Part shown: positions 48,508 through 59,027 of the stretch, one piece after another
Layout: each line of letters begins with the position of its first letter
How positions within the stretch are numbered: the stretch's first letter is position 1
Assembly: GCA_031472005.1 (NCBI GenBank)
Contig: PZJY01000002.1
Coordinates: 930,001 to 994,000 of the forward strand
Length of the DNA stretch: 64,000 nt
Direction: 5' to 3'
DNA from: Tetracladium setigerum
Taxonomy: Eukaryota; Ascomycota; Leotiomycetes; Helotiales
Notes under the pieces: model-generated
Told to the model about the DNA's origin: nothing
The model's input: the letters and a program-made list of their open reading frames with translations, nothing else
The model's database searches: none
Translations under genes and position numbers: made by a program

Positions 48508-49727
48508 ATGAGTGTAACCAACAGTAAAGTAGCAGCTGAAATCCCCAAATTTCGAAATGGTTTCGATGGGATGAGCGAACACTCAAGCCTTCCCCAGAAT
48601 GTTCCAACAGTAGCGCTGGAAACTCTCTCAGCTACGGCTTTCACAGTAGCGCTCCTCTATGTGAAACCAATCGAGATGGACGCTTTAGTCATGATGCTGG
48701 ATAAGAAGTATCCCCCTTCAACAGTAGCGCTAGCGAGAGGGGACCGCAACGCCTACACACTCGTACCATTGGAGTGCACAACGTAGTCATTGTTGGACCA
48801 CCAGTTGGCGCGCAGGGAAAAGTCGCCATGGCAGCTGTAGCAGCCTACATTCAACAATCCTTCCCCAACGTCTCAGTTGGTCTGCTCGTCGGCATTGGAG
48901 GCGGGGCACCCAAACTTCCCGACCATGACGTCCGGCTCGGCGATGTTGTAGTCGGAGCTCCCGAGTCTGGTCCCCCTGTTGTGCAGTACGATCTGGGGAA
49001 GAGAAATGCAGACAACTTCGAGGTTCACAGAGTCCTGAATAAACCACCGGGACAACTCCTGCAAGTCGTCAACCAGGTACGCAGCGAGTACGAGATGCGA
49101 GATGAAGGTGCTAAAGGGAGGTTTCACGACCACCTAGACCGCTTCACCAAGAAGAGAGCTACATTCTCAAAGAAATTCGCTCGTCCAGAAACACCAGATG
49201 TGTTGTTCAGAGCGGATGATCCTCTGATAGAAGAACGGCGGGAACCTCGAGCCCCACCAGATGAGAGCTATATCCATCACAGCACCATCCTATCTGGAGA
49301 CTCAGTGATGAAGGATGCCCTAACTCGAGACAGGACCATTCAGGGTCTGGGAAGCATCCCGGGCTTTGAGTACGCCCTCTGCTTTGAGATGGAGGCTGCG
49401 GGGTTGATGGATAACTTTCCATGTCTCGTGGTGAGGGGAATCAGCGATTACTCGGATTCCCACAAGAATGGGATGTGGCAGGGTTATGCAGCAGCGGTGG
49501 CTGCCTGTTACGCTCGGGAGCTTCTGCTTACCATGGCAGGGCATGTTGTTGATGATTTGAAGGGGGTTCGTGATGCACCACCGGGTGAGAGGTTCAAGGG
49601 GGGTGATAGGGCGTCACCTTTGTCTCCGAGTCGGGAGAATAGTAAGTATACTACGGTTTTCTCGGGTCAGAATAGTGGAGGTATTCAAGCTGGGCAGAAT
49701 TTCGGGACTATGACTATTCACAAATAG
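48508..49727 (+). CDS. PNP_UDP (nucleoside phosphorylase-like) protein with C-terminal amyloid-like motif; one frameshift
   Basis: Nucleoside-phosphorylase-type fold as found fused to many fungal NLRs, here as a separate gene 364 bases downstream of one. The opening domain reads TVALLYVKPIEMDALVMMLD and DRNAYTL. The frame then breaks; HNVVIVGPPVGAQGKVAMAA, VGLLVGIGGGAP, DVRLGDVVVG, LCFEMEAAGLMD (ribose-binding Glu-Met-Glu) and VRGISDYSDSHKN continue in the next frame. One extra G near 48763 (TCG-TACC) gives a continuous 406 aa. The second half has no ATG of its own, and an intron would be only 24 bases. The last 25 residues (FSGQNSGGIQAGQNFG, TMTIHK) match the N-terminal motif of the NLR. The start at 48508 is the first ATG in frame; the first 40 residues look disordered. 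The active-site residues suggest nucleoside binding may be kept, but the substrate is unknown. Confidence 0.85.
49656..49724 (+). other. C-terminal amyloid-like motif of the PNP protein
   Basis: V-FSG, then GIQ, G.N.G and MTI at the extreme C-terminus, after a Ser/Pro-rich linker. The spacing is the same as in the NLR motif, with no gap. Confidence 0.65.
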
Positions 49728-51077
49728 GGTTTATAGGGCTTGTTAGGAGTTTGGAGTTTGGAGTATAGCTGAAGTCGGGATCTCATATAATTCTATTATT
49801 TATGTCGAACCCAACAGCCAGATATGAACAAAAATACAAGGGAACGTTGATCATGATATAACAGTATTTCTAGACATCTTCAAACATCCTCCCCCTTCTT
49901 GTTTATTGATTCGTTTACGTTACTATTATGATACATATCTGACTCCCCGCTGTGTCTTGCTCACATCACCACAGGAGACAAAAAAACATTTCTAGACATC
50001 TTGGAACAACCTCCTCCCTCCCTCTGTCGTATGTCAATTCGATAATTAACTATACTATACCTATCATCATCTAGTTGCAAAATTGTCATTATCATATGTC
50101 TTTCTCGCTCATGTGTCAAGTATAGTATTGTATCCTGCTTTCGTCTAGTATGTAAACTTGAGATCTATGTGTTTTTTGTCACACAATCTGCTTTTCCCAT
50201 TTACCTTTTAATAGGAGAAATAATTCTCAAAAAATAAATATGATAAATGTGTCGAGTCCAGCCAAAAAATAAAGAGCAGAAACACGCCAACTTTCGAGGG
50301 ATTGTGTGAGTTGACATAGTATTGTATCGATACTGTGACGACACTGGACCCACCCCCCGCCTCAGTACTTTCGTAAAACACTTCAAAGCTGCGATTCAAT
50401 CCATTCTTGAAGGAAAAATATTGTTGTGTCGATATTGCCTTGAAATATTAAACAGCAGGCAAGGAAACAGGAGAAAGCTTGATTTGTAGTGGTTTCGTTC
50501 TTAGTTACTCCTTTTTGTCTGTTTGTGTCATTCTCAGGGGGGAAGGGGGGGGTTATTTACTCAGTTCTTTACCTGAAGTCGTTGATCTGGTGTCGTGCAT
50601 CCAATCTAGTTCTAGTGAATTTATATTCGTTCTTTGGCAAATTTCATTCGAACCTGTCAAGGAGGTGGTGCAGAAGAAAACAAGGAAATCAAAGTTTACC
50701 CGAGATGCTGAAAGGAGAAATACTACAGAAAATCGAGGCTTATCAAATTCACAGTAAAAACAAGCGGAAGCCCAAGGGCTTTTCGAGATTGTTGAGTTTG
50801 AGGATTCGATTTTATATATATCAAGAATCTCTCTGTGTATTACCTAGAAAGAACATGCTGCTACCTCCACGCCCAACGCCATTTGACTGGGGGAAAAAAT
50901 GCACAGCCAAAGAATAAACCCCAGGGTGCTTTATAAAGCCCCATTCTAGTATCCAGATAATGACAAAACTTGAGCACAATATTCCTTCCTTGCTGCTCTC
51001 TGCCAGATGACTTGGCCCCGCTCAATTCTCGGATAAAACAATCGCGTAAAACATCCATATTTTCTGGATTTTGATTC
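49728..51077. other. Intergenic, PNP gene to surface-protein gene 3' end
   Basis: AT-rich spacer with partly repeated wording near 49873 and 49989 (TTTCTAGACATCTT followed by C/T-rich sequence, two copies about 118 bases apart). No supported coding region. Confidence 0.5.
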
Positions 51078-52316
51078 CTATGGGCTTCGTTCTCCCTCTC
51101 CCTCTTTTTGAGGAAGATTACTCTTCACATGGTCACATCGATCGTGATAATCCAATCGGCGGAAGTGCCTTCTGCAAATCAGACTTCCGTCCCCTCCTCC
51201 CCCAGCAGACCTCGAAGACGAAGATGACGGCGGCGGCGGAGGAAGTGGTTTCGTACTCCAAGCGTAAGACGACCTCCCCTCACTTGGTGTATAAACCGGT
51301 GTATACAAATCCGGACTCACCGGCGATCTTCCGAGCAACAAGCCATGGCTCGAAGTCGGCGATACCAAATTCAACAGATTCCTCTCGGATCTCTCTGCCA
51401 ATCTCCTCATCTCCTCTTCCGTTTCCACCGTCGTATTCTCACTCTCCCAGATCCTCGCTGTGATGGGTCCTAGCGACGTGACGACTTTAGGGGCGTGATG
51501 GTTGCCCTGTGGATTGGACGACCCATGATTTCGTAAGGGTTGTTGTTATTATTGTTGTTGTTGTTGATGGTCGTGTAGTTGGTGTAATAGACGCGCGGAT
51601 GTTTCTCCATGGGACTTCCTTCGATTTCGTGCGTGTTGGATTCGGTGGGAAGTTCGGTTGCTTTGGACCTGAGTTCTGCGAACATGTCTCTGCGTGCTTG
51701 TCGGCGACGCCAGAGGTATAGTACCACAAGGGCTATGATGATCAAGCCGACAAGCGAAGCTGAAACCCCAATTGCGATTTTTCTCTTATCTTGTATTCCA
51801 GAATTTGAAGGCGGTTCTATGCCTGTGTTGTCGAATGTGGCAATTCGGCTGGTGGGTGATAGTGCTCTTGCCGTTGAGCTTGGGTTGGCTTCTCCTGCTG
51901 CCGTGATCGAGGTTATGACGTTGAGAGCATTGTATTGAGCACCTCGTGGTGGACAGAACGCCGTCATTTTGCCAGGGCTGCTAATACCTAAGTTTGCAGC
52001 ACACACCGAAGCTGCGAATTCCTCATATGGCTTGACTCCAATTGCATTACATGCGATTGTAACGCAACACCACGCATCCGTCGAAGTCACATTTCCAGAA
52101 CTACACCAACAACAATCCTTGGTTTCTGGACATTGCTCTGGTGGTATGTCTTCCACCGTCAAGGGAAAATAGCCCCCCTAAAGGTATGTCAAAAGATTGC
52201 CAAAAAAGAACTCTCTAAATTAAGCAACTTACCTTGTCGATGTAGGTGAGGTTGCATTTCTCAGCAGCTGCAACTGCGAAGTATACAGCCACAAGGGCAA
52301 TCCATCCGAGCTTCAT
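51078..52316 (-). CDS. Cysteine-rich single-pass membrane (surface) protein; one frameshift near the C-terminus
   Basis: Exons 52316-52233 and 52177-51078. Not assigned to a named family. A signal peptide (KLGWIALVAVYFAVAAAEK) leads into a Cys-rich ectodomain (CPETKDCCWCSS, AWCCVTIACNAIG, ASVCAANLG). Then a Ser/Thr linker, one membrane span (IAIGVSASLVGLIIIALVVLYLW) with an RRRQARR stop-transfer, and a cytosolic tail with nine or more Asn in a row. In the frame as read it stops at 51470 (230-codon exon). One extra base in the G4 run on plus at 51490-51493 lets the tail continue as PKVVTSLGPITARIWESENTTVETEEEMRRLAERSERNLL and on to 51078 (394 aa), a conserved-looking region. Probably a wall or membrane sensor-like protein; function unknown. 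Confidence 0.68.
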
Positions 52317-54080
52317 TTGAGTGTAGAAGTCCCATGTGGGAAAACGAGTGTAAGTGTATACAAAGAATAAGAATAAAAAAGTCAGGAGAGCATTGTGTTA
52401 AAAAGTGAGCTGACGATGAGGAGGGGAAGGGAGGATGGAAGAGTGTACAAAGTACTGTATGGTACACTCTGAAGATGCAGAGAACTAGCTCCCGCAGCTA
52501 CCAAGGCAGATATGAATCAAATATTTCCGCAAACCAAGAGACGCAATTGGATGAATAGTACCCTAGATGTTGGTTCCTAAGCCTTTGACAAAGAGTTGGC
52601 TGCCGAAGTGGTCGGTCGTGGACTGGCCGCCTCGAAACACCAACAGGGCCGCAAAAGCAAGAGAAAGTAGGCACAACGCAAAAACTGTGGGCCAGCAAAG
52701 AGCCCGGGTTTGAAAGCTAGACTGAAAATGAAAAGACATGAGATGATTGACTTCGTAGTTTGGAACTTGGACCAATGAAGCTCATGTCGCTTCCTCCTCG
52801 ACTATTTCGACAGGGCTTTCTGCCTTCTGCCTTCCGGTGCAATGTCTTGGTACACTCTTTTTTGGGCATTATAAGTTATCGTATATGATCCGATTGGTAC
52901 CAAGGACTTTCTTTCTGAACTTGGTCTTTCTTTTTGGGAGTTAATTATCCGACAAGGGTCGAAGAGCCTCGCGGCAAATTGTGTACCTTCGCGTGCATAC
53001 CGAGTATGATCCTTAGAATGATATCACTGGAATGGGATTGCCGCCATTAGCGCTCATTGCTTGCTGTTCCACAGGGTTGATATACTTGTCTTCCAAATTG
53101 AGCTTCGTCGAAACACAAGCCAACATACTCTTTAGTAGTGAGCGAGGTGGAATTGGTCTCGATGCCTCACTTGAAGGTTTCCCTGCGACCAAAAATTTAT
53201 CCTGGTCACATACATACAGCCTTTACCCTCGACTGTCGTCGACCAGGTTTCTCCAGATCGTCCAGATTTTAGAGACCCATTATAAGTCCCTCAGCCAAAG
53301 ATAAACGGAGACCGAGGATGACTTCCAGCAAAGATCTTGATTCGACATATTGCCATTATGGTTTTCTGTGAACAGCCCAGAATAACCGCCAGCACGGTCT
53401 TCAGGACCAAAGTGACAGCCATTGCAGCTGTTGAGAAAACCCTGGTATACGGGGAGGTCTCTAGCTTGGGTCCGAGGAGTGTTCTGAAGCGTTACATGTT
53501 TAGAATAAGCGCCGGTCAACGAAGTCTACTTAATATGCTAACTCTCGTCTCTGGTCACCTTTGGGAAGGGTCATCACCTCTGGGAAGGTCTGCGAAGCGT
53601 AGTCTGGAATTCTCGATTCTGGATTCAAGATTGTCGAGGAGAGGAAGAGTATTGAGACTTCCCTCATGGCAAAAACGCCCACTTCATCTCAATTGCTTAA
53701 GTGAGTTAAAAAGATGTTTTTGGCCGTCGAGAGAGGTTCAAAAGTAAGCACAGCTGTGCATACATATCTCCTGCATAACCGCCGAGGTCATATAAGTCGA
53801 GGCCACCCTGGTCATGGCCGTTTGCCCGCTTGCTGTGAACTTTAGTTTTTGAAACTATGCAGTAAGCTTTGTACCATACCAGGTGGATTGCTCCCGATTA
53901 TCCGAATCGATTGATGAGGAATTGAGGATTGAAGAAATTGAAGAAGTTGAACCTCGGACTCGAATGAATGCCCAGAAATGCCAAGACCACCAAACGCGAA
54001 ACGCGTCTCCCAAGTTGCTCACTCCAGCTCCCAAAGTCCAGCAGATTGAAGAGGGCATTCAAAAATGCCAATGATCATGA
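52317..54080. other. Intergenic, surface-protein promoter side to CCE1
   Basis: No supported gene. A minus-strand ORF (52775-52563, 70 codons) has one hydrophobic stretch but no family match. The plus-strand ORF 53337-53747 (136 codons) has no recognisable motif and irregular composition. Confidence 0.45.
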
Positions 54081-55095
54081 ATGGCAACCTTCGCCATCCC
54101 CCCAACCCTCAAAGCTACCCACCTCAAACTCTTAGCCACAAAATGTGGTCTCCTAACCACCGGTACAAAACCCATCCTCACAAACCGCCTTCACCATGAA
54201 ATCTCGTCCTCCAGCAAGCATGCACACAACCCAAAAGCCGCCACTAGAATCCTAAGCATAGATATGGGAATTCGCAACTTGGCGTATTGCATCCTTGATC
54301 TTCCTCCGCAAAAGCCAAAGCAAGCAGCAAAGCCATTGCCAATTCTACAATCCTGGCATCGTCTGTCTGTCTCGCAAGCTCCCGTCAGCAATTCAGTTGA
54401 TGAAGTTGTGGTGGCGAAAGAGGTCTTCGATCCGACGACACTCTCGAGCATAGCCTATACTCTTCTCCGAAAACGCTTGCTAGTGATGAAACCGGATGTC
54501 GTCCTCATTGAACGCCAGCGTTTCCGCAGTATGGGCTCGAAACATATTTTGGAATGGACAATTAGGGTTAATATGTTTGAGTCTATACTCTATGCTATTC
54601 TTCATACTTTGAAAGAAGAGGGCATCTGGGAGGGAAGGGTTGTGCCTGTTCTCCCGGGAAAGGTCGGGCCTTTCTGGGTTGGGGAGGATGTTGATGAGGA
54701 GGTCTCGCAGGATTTGGAGGTGGTAGAGAAAAGACAGGGGAAGACGAAGAAAGTGAGGACTAGTAAGAACGCAAAGATTAAGAATAAAGGGGCGAAGATT
54801 GATTTGGTGAGGGAGTGGTGTGGAGTGGGGATATGGTGCAGTGGGGGAATAAGGAAGTGGAGGATATGGTGAGTGCTTATGTGGAAAAATGGGACAGGAG
54901 GCCTGGGGGAGTGAAGGGACCGAAGAAGGGGCCAAGAAAGAGTTGCCGGAAGGGCAAGAGAAAATGGGTAAGTTGGATGATCTGGCGGATTGTTTGTTGC
55001 AGGGTATGGCTTGGGTGCAGTGGGAAGAAAATAAGAGGACAGCATTGAAGTATGGTGTAGAAGCTCTGTTAGAGTCAGAAGATGTAAGAAATTGA
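54081..55095 (+). CDS. CCE1: Mitochondrial Holliday junction resolvase (Cce1/Ydc2); two frameshifts in the sequence given
   Basis: It cuts four-way DNA junctions in mitochondrial DNA so that recombined genomes can separate. An N-terminal SAP-like helix pair (ATHLKLLATKCGLLTTGTK) is as in S. pombe Ydc2. The RNase H-like fold shows catalytic Asp61 in ILSIDMGIRNLAYCILD and Glu144 in DVVLIERQRFRS, followed by ILEWTIRVNMFESILYAIL. After KIDLVREW the frame breaks at the G4 run 54827-54830, then again near 54891-54893. With one base added at each the chain reads through VQWGNKEVEDMVSAYVEKW to the conserved KLDDLADCLLQGMAWVQWEENK and ends at 55095 (338 aa). The last motif holds the final catalytic Asp pair. 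Without both corrections the C-terminal Asp is lost. Confidence 0.83.
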
Positions 55096-55568
55096 TGCCC
55101 ACAACATGTTTCCTTTGTCCTGACTGTTTCGAATATGCCCACGACTCCTTGTACTTCCAAGATGTTGTGTTCATAAATGGGAAGTTAATAAATGTGATTC
55201 ATTTGTTTGTAAGTGCCTCTCAAATCTCCAAGATTGCCCCGGGTTAGCAAATGATCTTGCACTTTTGATACCCTGTTCTGCTGGTCAATCACTTCAGCCA
55301 TATGACATAAAAACTACATACCAAAAGGCGATTCGACCTTTTTTGTAAGTGTTGTAGATTTTTTGAAAAGGAATATCTTCTTTCATGATTTGCGGAAATT
55401 CCATGCGAGTGTTGCTGTTTCATTTTAAGATATGCTATGGAAACTTTCTATGTGATGCTCTCTATGATGCTTTGTTGCAAATGCTGTCTTTGCAAGGCGT
55501 GCTCACATGCTTTCTAGTAGCAATACTAGTGATTTCCTTCGAAATATGCTGCCCCTTAGACCACCACT
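55096..55568. other. Convergent intergenic, CCE1 and SKI8 3' ends
   Basis: 3' UTR-like, AT-rich; nothing supported. Confidence 0.5.
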
Positions 55569-56650
55569 TCAACCACCAGTAGCCTCCCTGTAGAAGGATA
55601 TACTCCTATTAGCTCCAGCCGTAGCAAATATCTCGCTCTTGCCTTGAGTTTTCGGTAGCCACTTCACACACCACAACGTCTTGTCGGTCTCAGTATGCGT
55701 AGCAACACAAGTCCTAGTCTCAACCGACCAGACCTTAACCTTCCCATCAAATGCACCACTGAGCAAGTATTCGCCTGTGTCACTCCAATCGACCGAAAAA
55801 ACCCATGCCGCATGTCCTGTCAAATTGGCGACTTGCTCTCCGTGCTTGACATCATATAGAGCGATGACTCTGGCATCTCCAGCTGCTGCTAGACGTGTGC
55901 CAGCAGGCGAAAATGCAACGGTTCGGACGGGATTGACGAGACCTTTTTCTTGTCAGTAAGATTTCGTATGTATTCTGTGAGTAAATATACCAGGCAATGA
56001 GTATAACATTCTCCCGGTATCATTATTAAACACGTAAACGGCTCCATTTTCATGCCCGCTTGCCGTAAACTTGCCATCCCGACTCAAATCAATACACAGC
56101 CCGAAACTTCCCTTCGTCTCATACACCCTAATCAGCTTTTTCTCGTTTAGTAAATCCCACACATTGATGCGTCCATCATACGTCGTGCTCGCCAGGAATT
56201 TCCCATCCTCATTCAGCGCAATTGCCCATATCTCCCCGCCTTCTCTGCACCCACTATCTTACCAATCTCTGACCATTCTGCCGTCTCTTCTGAGATGCTC
56301 CATATCTTTAATTCGCCCCCAAAACCAACGCTGGCGGCGGTCTTGCCGTCGAGGGAAGTTGCGATGTGGTGACAGCCTAGTTTGTGCGCGCCGCTGAGTG
56401 TTTGGGAGAGGGAGAAGTCGGGGTTGTTGTATTGTAGATTTTAATGGAGGAGGCACCTGAGGCGGAGAGGAGCTGGTTCTTGGTCACGGCGAGGGAGAAG
56501 ATGTCGCTGAGGTGGGCTTGGTGGGGTTAGCAGGAGTTCTGTTTGAGGAAGAGGTTGGTTTACCATCGTCCACCGTGTGGGCTGTGAGGTATTGTTTCGA
56601 CTGAAAATATAATTAGCGAGTTCTCAGAATTTCAGCAGATGCATTACCAT
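55569..56650 (-). CDS. SKI8: WD40 protein SKI8/REC14-like; first exon is only the ATG; two frameshifts
   Basis: Exons 56650-56648, 56600-56564, 56516-55991 and 55942-55569, 313 aa once two bases are added. Ski8 is the WD-repeat subunit of the Ski complex feeding RNA to the cytoplasmic exosome, and also acts in meiotic double-strand break formation. Start: ATG then intron at once, joining SKQYLTAHTVDD and AHLSDIFSLAVTKNQLLSASG. WD blades include ELKIWSISEE, IWAIALNEDGKFLASTTYDGRINVWDL, LCIDLSRDGKFTASGHENG and FSVDWSDTGEYLLSGAFDGKVKVWSVETRTC. The ending CVKWLPKT...ATAGANRSISFYREA is close to the fungal Ski8 C-terminus. Frame breaks lie at the G4 run on plus 56420-56423 (within the first blade) and at the C4 run 56234-56237; each is cured by one base. 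Confidence 0.83.
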
Positions 56651-56994
56651 TGTCACCGATTCATTGAGAGGCAGAGATTATGTGGTTGTTGGAGTTTAGG
56701 AAGCTGGAGATGGATGTCGTAAATATTTGGCGGGGTTGAACGGGAGAAATCATAAATCATAAATCACCAAGGACGAAACCATTTTGGAGATTTCAATTCA
56801 CTTAGCCGAAACAAAACATTGCATTCTGAGATCCCCATCTTACATTGACTATACACTTTTATACATCTATACCAGCCATTTTCAATAGTTCTCTTCAACC
56901 ATTCAGTATGCGCTCCGTTGAACGCCTGTCTATGCTCATGTACAATACATCTGCCTGCCACTCTCCCTTTACATTTCCATTCTCTCACCATTGA
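56651..56994. other. Intergenic, SKI8 promoter side to bL32m 3' end
   Basis: 344 bases of 5' sequence for SKI8 and 3' UTR of bL32m; no gene seen. Confidence 0.5.
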
Positions 56995-57452
56995 CTACTG
57001 GTCTACCGGCTTGTCTGATGTTGTCTTTTCTGCCTTGCCCTTGAACATGTTTTGAACCTCTGTGGGAAAGTTAGCAGATGAAAATGTTGCACGGATCAAG
57101 AAATCATACCAGCCACACAGTAGGGGCACAGCAGATGTGCTCTCTTAACATGCCCGCATGACGAGCATTTGTTCAATGCAGTCACATCCTTCAATCCTTT
57201 TCCTGCCATCTGTCTCGTACGTTTCTTCATGTGAGAGGTCTTCTTCTTCGGCACTGCCCGCAAAATGGATTCCCATATCCCCTCTAGCAGCCCTGGAACA
57301 TTGAGATTTATGGCTGGAAGCGTAAAGGCCAGCGAGGGAAAGAGTGGGAGGGAGAGTTGGCGCGAATAGTAGGTTGCGAATCTTGAGGTATTGGAGGCTA
57401 CGGGGGTGGAGAATCGAGGGGAAGGCGGAGAGGATCGAGCGAGTGGTGACAT
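56995..57452 (-). CDS. MRPL32: Mitochondrial large-subunit ribosomal protein bL32m
   Basis: Exons 57452-57110 and 57059-56995 give 135 aa. A nucleus-encoded mitoribosomal protein. The N-terminus (SPLARSSPPSPRFSTPVASN) is Ser/Arg/Pro-rich like a presequence; Mrpl32 in yeast is matured by the m-AAA protease. The mature part begins AVPKKKTSHMKKRTRQMAGK, the bL32 signature, followed by KCSSCGHVKRAHLLCPYC, a four-cysteine zinc site. Intron 2 joins CVAEVQNMFKGKAEK in frame. An ATG 13 bases upstream (57465) is in another frame and opens a different, non-conserved reading; a lost base in the presequence can't be excluded. Confidence 0.88.
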
Positions 57453-57873
57453 GTGCGGCGGCCATCTTGAGAGATATATATCGAGGGGATCGCGAATGGT
57501 CGTTGGGAGAGGAGTGGCTCAATTGGGGGGGATTTGTTGACTCTGTCGTTGCTTCACAGACTCCAAAACTTTGGATGCTTTCGATGCTTTCGCTTCCTCT
57601 TCCTCGGACATTTTCTTAGTCAGCATGCAGCGAGCTGGCAACAAGCTGGAAGGCTGGTTGGTGCTTGCTCAAATGAGCTTGAAAGGCTTGGCAAGGTCGC
57701 GTTTCCCCTTTTCTACAGCCGAACAATTTGTGGAGGGAGAACCCCTTCCTGCTGCCCATCTCACTTCTAACTGCTCCCTCCCTCCACAAGATATTTCCCA
57801 CAAAGACAACTTCTCCCTTTTTGATACCCCTTCGTCGCATTTCATACTTCAATAATCGCCCGCCTTTGCAATC
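57453..57873. promoter_or_regulatory. Divergent promoter region bL32m / CDC10 septin
   Basis: About 420 bases between start codons of two divergent genes. Contains C/T-rich leader sequence before the septin ATG. No specific site recognised. Confidence 0.4.
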
Positions 57874-59027
57874 ATGGCAACCATCCAAGAACCAAACGGC
57901 AGTGGAACCCAACAGTCGGTGTATCCTCGCAGCCATGTCGGTTTCGACAGCATCACATCCCAGATTGAGCGCAAGTTGCTGAAGCGCGGTTTCCAATTTA
58001 ACGTTATTTGCGTTGGTGAGCAGTACTCTTTTGTTCACTACTTCATCCTGTGGAATGGCATAGTAATGCTCACCCTCAATCTCTAGGTCAAACCGGTCTC
58101 GGAAAGTCTACTCTCATCAACACCATCTTCGCATCCCACCTGATCGACTCGAAAGGAAGACTCACCCCTGACGAGCCCGTACGATCCACCACCGAGATCG
58201 TCAACAAGTCTCACATCATCGAGGAAAACGGTGTTCGTCTAAGATTGAACATTGTCGATACCCCAGGTTATGGCGATCAAGTCAACAACGACAGGTGCTG
58301 GGACCCAATTGTCAAGTACATCAAGGACCAACACTCAGCATACCTCCGAAAGGAACTCACTGCCCAACGTGAGAGATACATTCAAGATACCCGCATCCAC
58401 TGCTGCCTTTTCTTTATTCAGCCTTCCGGTCACGCCTTGAAGCCAATCGATATTGTTGTATTGAAGAAGCTATCAGATGTGGTCAACGTTGTACCCGTTA
58501 TCGCCAAGTCCGACTCGTTGACTCTCGAGGAGCGAAGCGCATTCAAGGAGCGCATCAAGGAGGAATTTGCTTTCCACAACTTGAAAATGTTCCCATACGA
58601 CAACGATGAGTTCGACGAGGAGGAGCGTGCTTTGAATGCTCAGATTAAGGTTCGTCAAGTCAGATGATGTAAATATGGATATCACTAATGTCTCCTATAG
58701 AACATCATTCCATTCGCTGTTGTTGGATCTGAAAAGTCAATCATCGTTGGAGGCAAGCAAGTCCGTGGGCGTCAAAACAGATGGGGTGTCATCAACGTTG
58801 AGGATGAGAACCACTGCGAATTTGTCTACCTACGAAATTTCCTCACCCGAACCCATCTCCAAGATCTCATTGAGACCACCTCTCAAATTCACTACGAGAC
58901 ATTCCGTGCCAAGCAACTGCTTGCACTCAAGGAGAGCAGCGCAGCTGGAGGCAGCAGACCAATCAGCCCTTCAGCTGATAGAGAATTGAGCAGAAACTCT
59001 CAGAGAATGACAATGAACGGGTATTAA
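57874..59027 (+). CDS. CDC10: Septin of the Cdc10/AspD group
   Basis: Exons 57874-58015, 58087-58649 and 58701-59027 give 343 aa with no frame break. It is a GTP-binding filament protein of the septin ring at septa and hyphal branches. The polybasic region precedes KRGFQFNVICVG; G1 is GQTGLGKST (residues 48-56, Gly48 codon split by intron 1), G3 DTPGYG from Asp105, G4 AKSD. The septin unique element includes GVINVEDENHCEFVYLRNFL. The protein ends shortly after FRAKQLLALKE with a short Ser-rich tail and no C-terminal coiled coil, which separates the Cdc10 group from Cdc3, Cdc11 and Cdc12. Close to yeast Cdc10 along its length. Confidence 0.93.

Noticed and set aside
48762..48788. 24-base intron in the PNP gene
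   Set aside because: Too short to splice, and removing it would delete the conserved GVHNVV segment.
53337..53747. 136-codon plus-strand ORF
   Set aside because: No recognisable domain; overlaps an equally featureless ORF on the other strand.
56225..56260. 18-base intron in SKI8 (GTAAGATAG...GCAG)
   Set aside because: Too short; adding one base in the neighbouring C4 run (plus strand) restores the WD40 sequence without loss.
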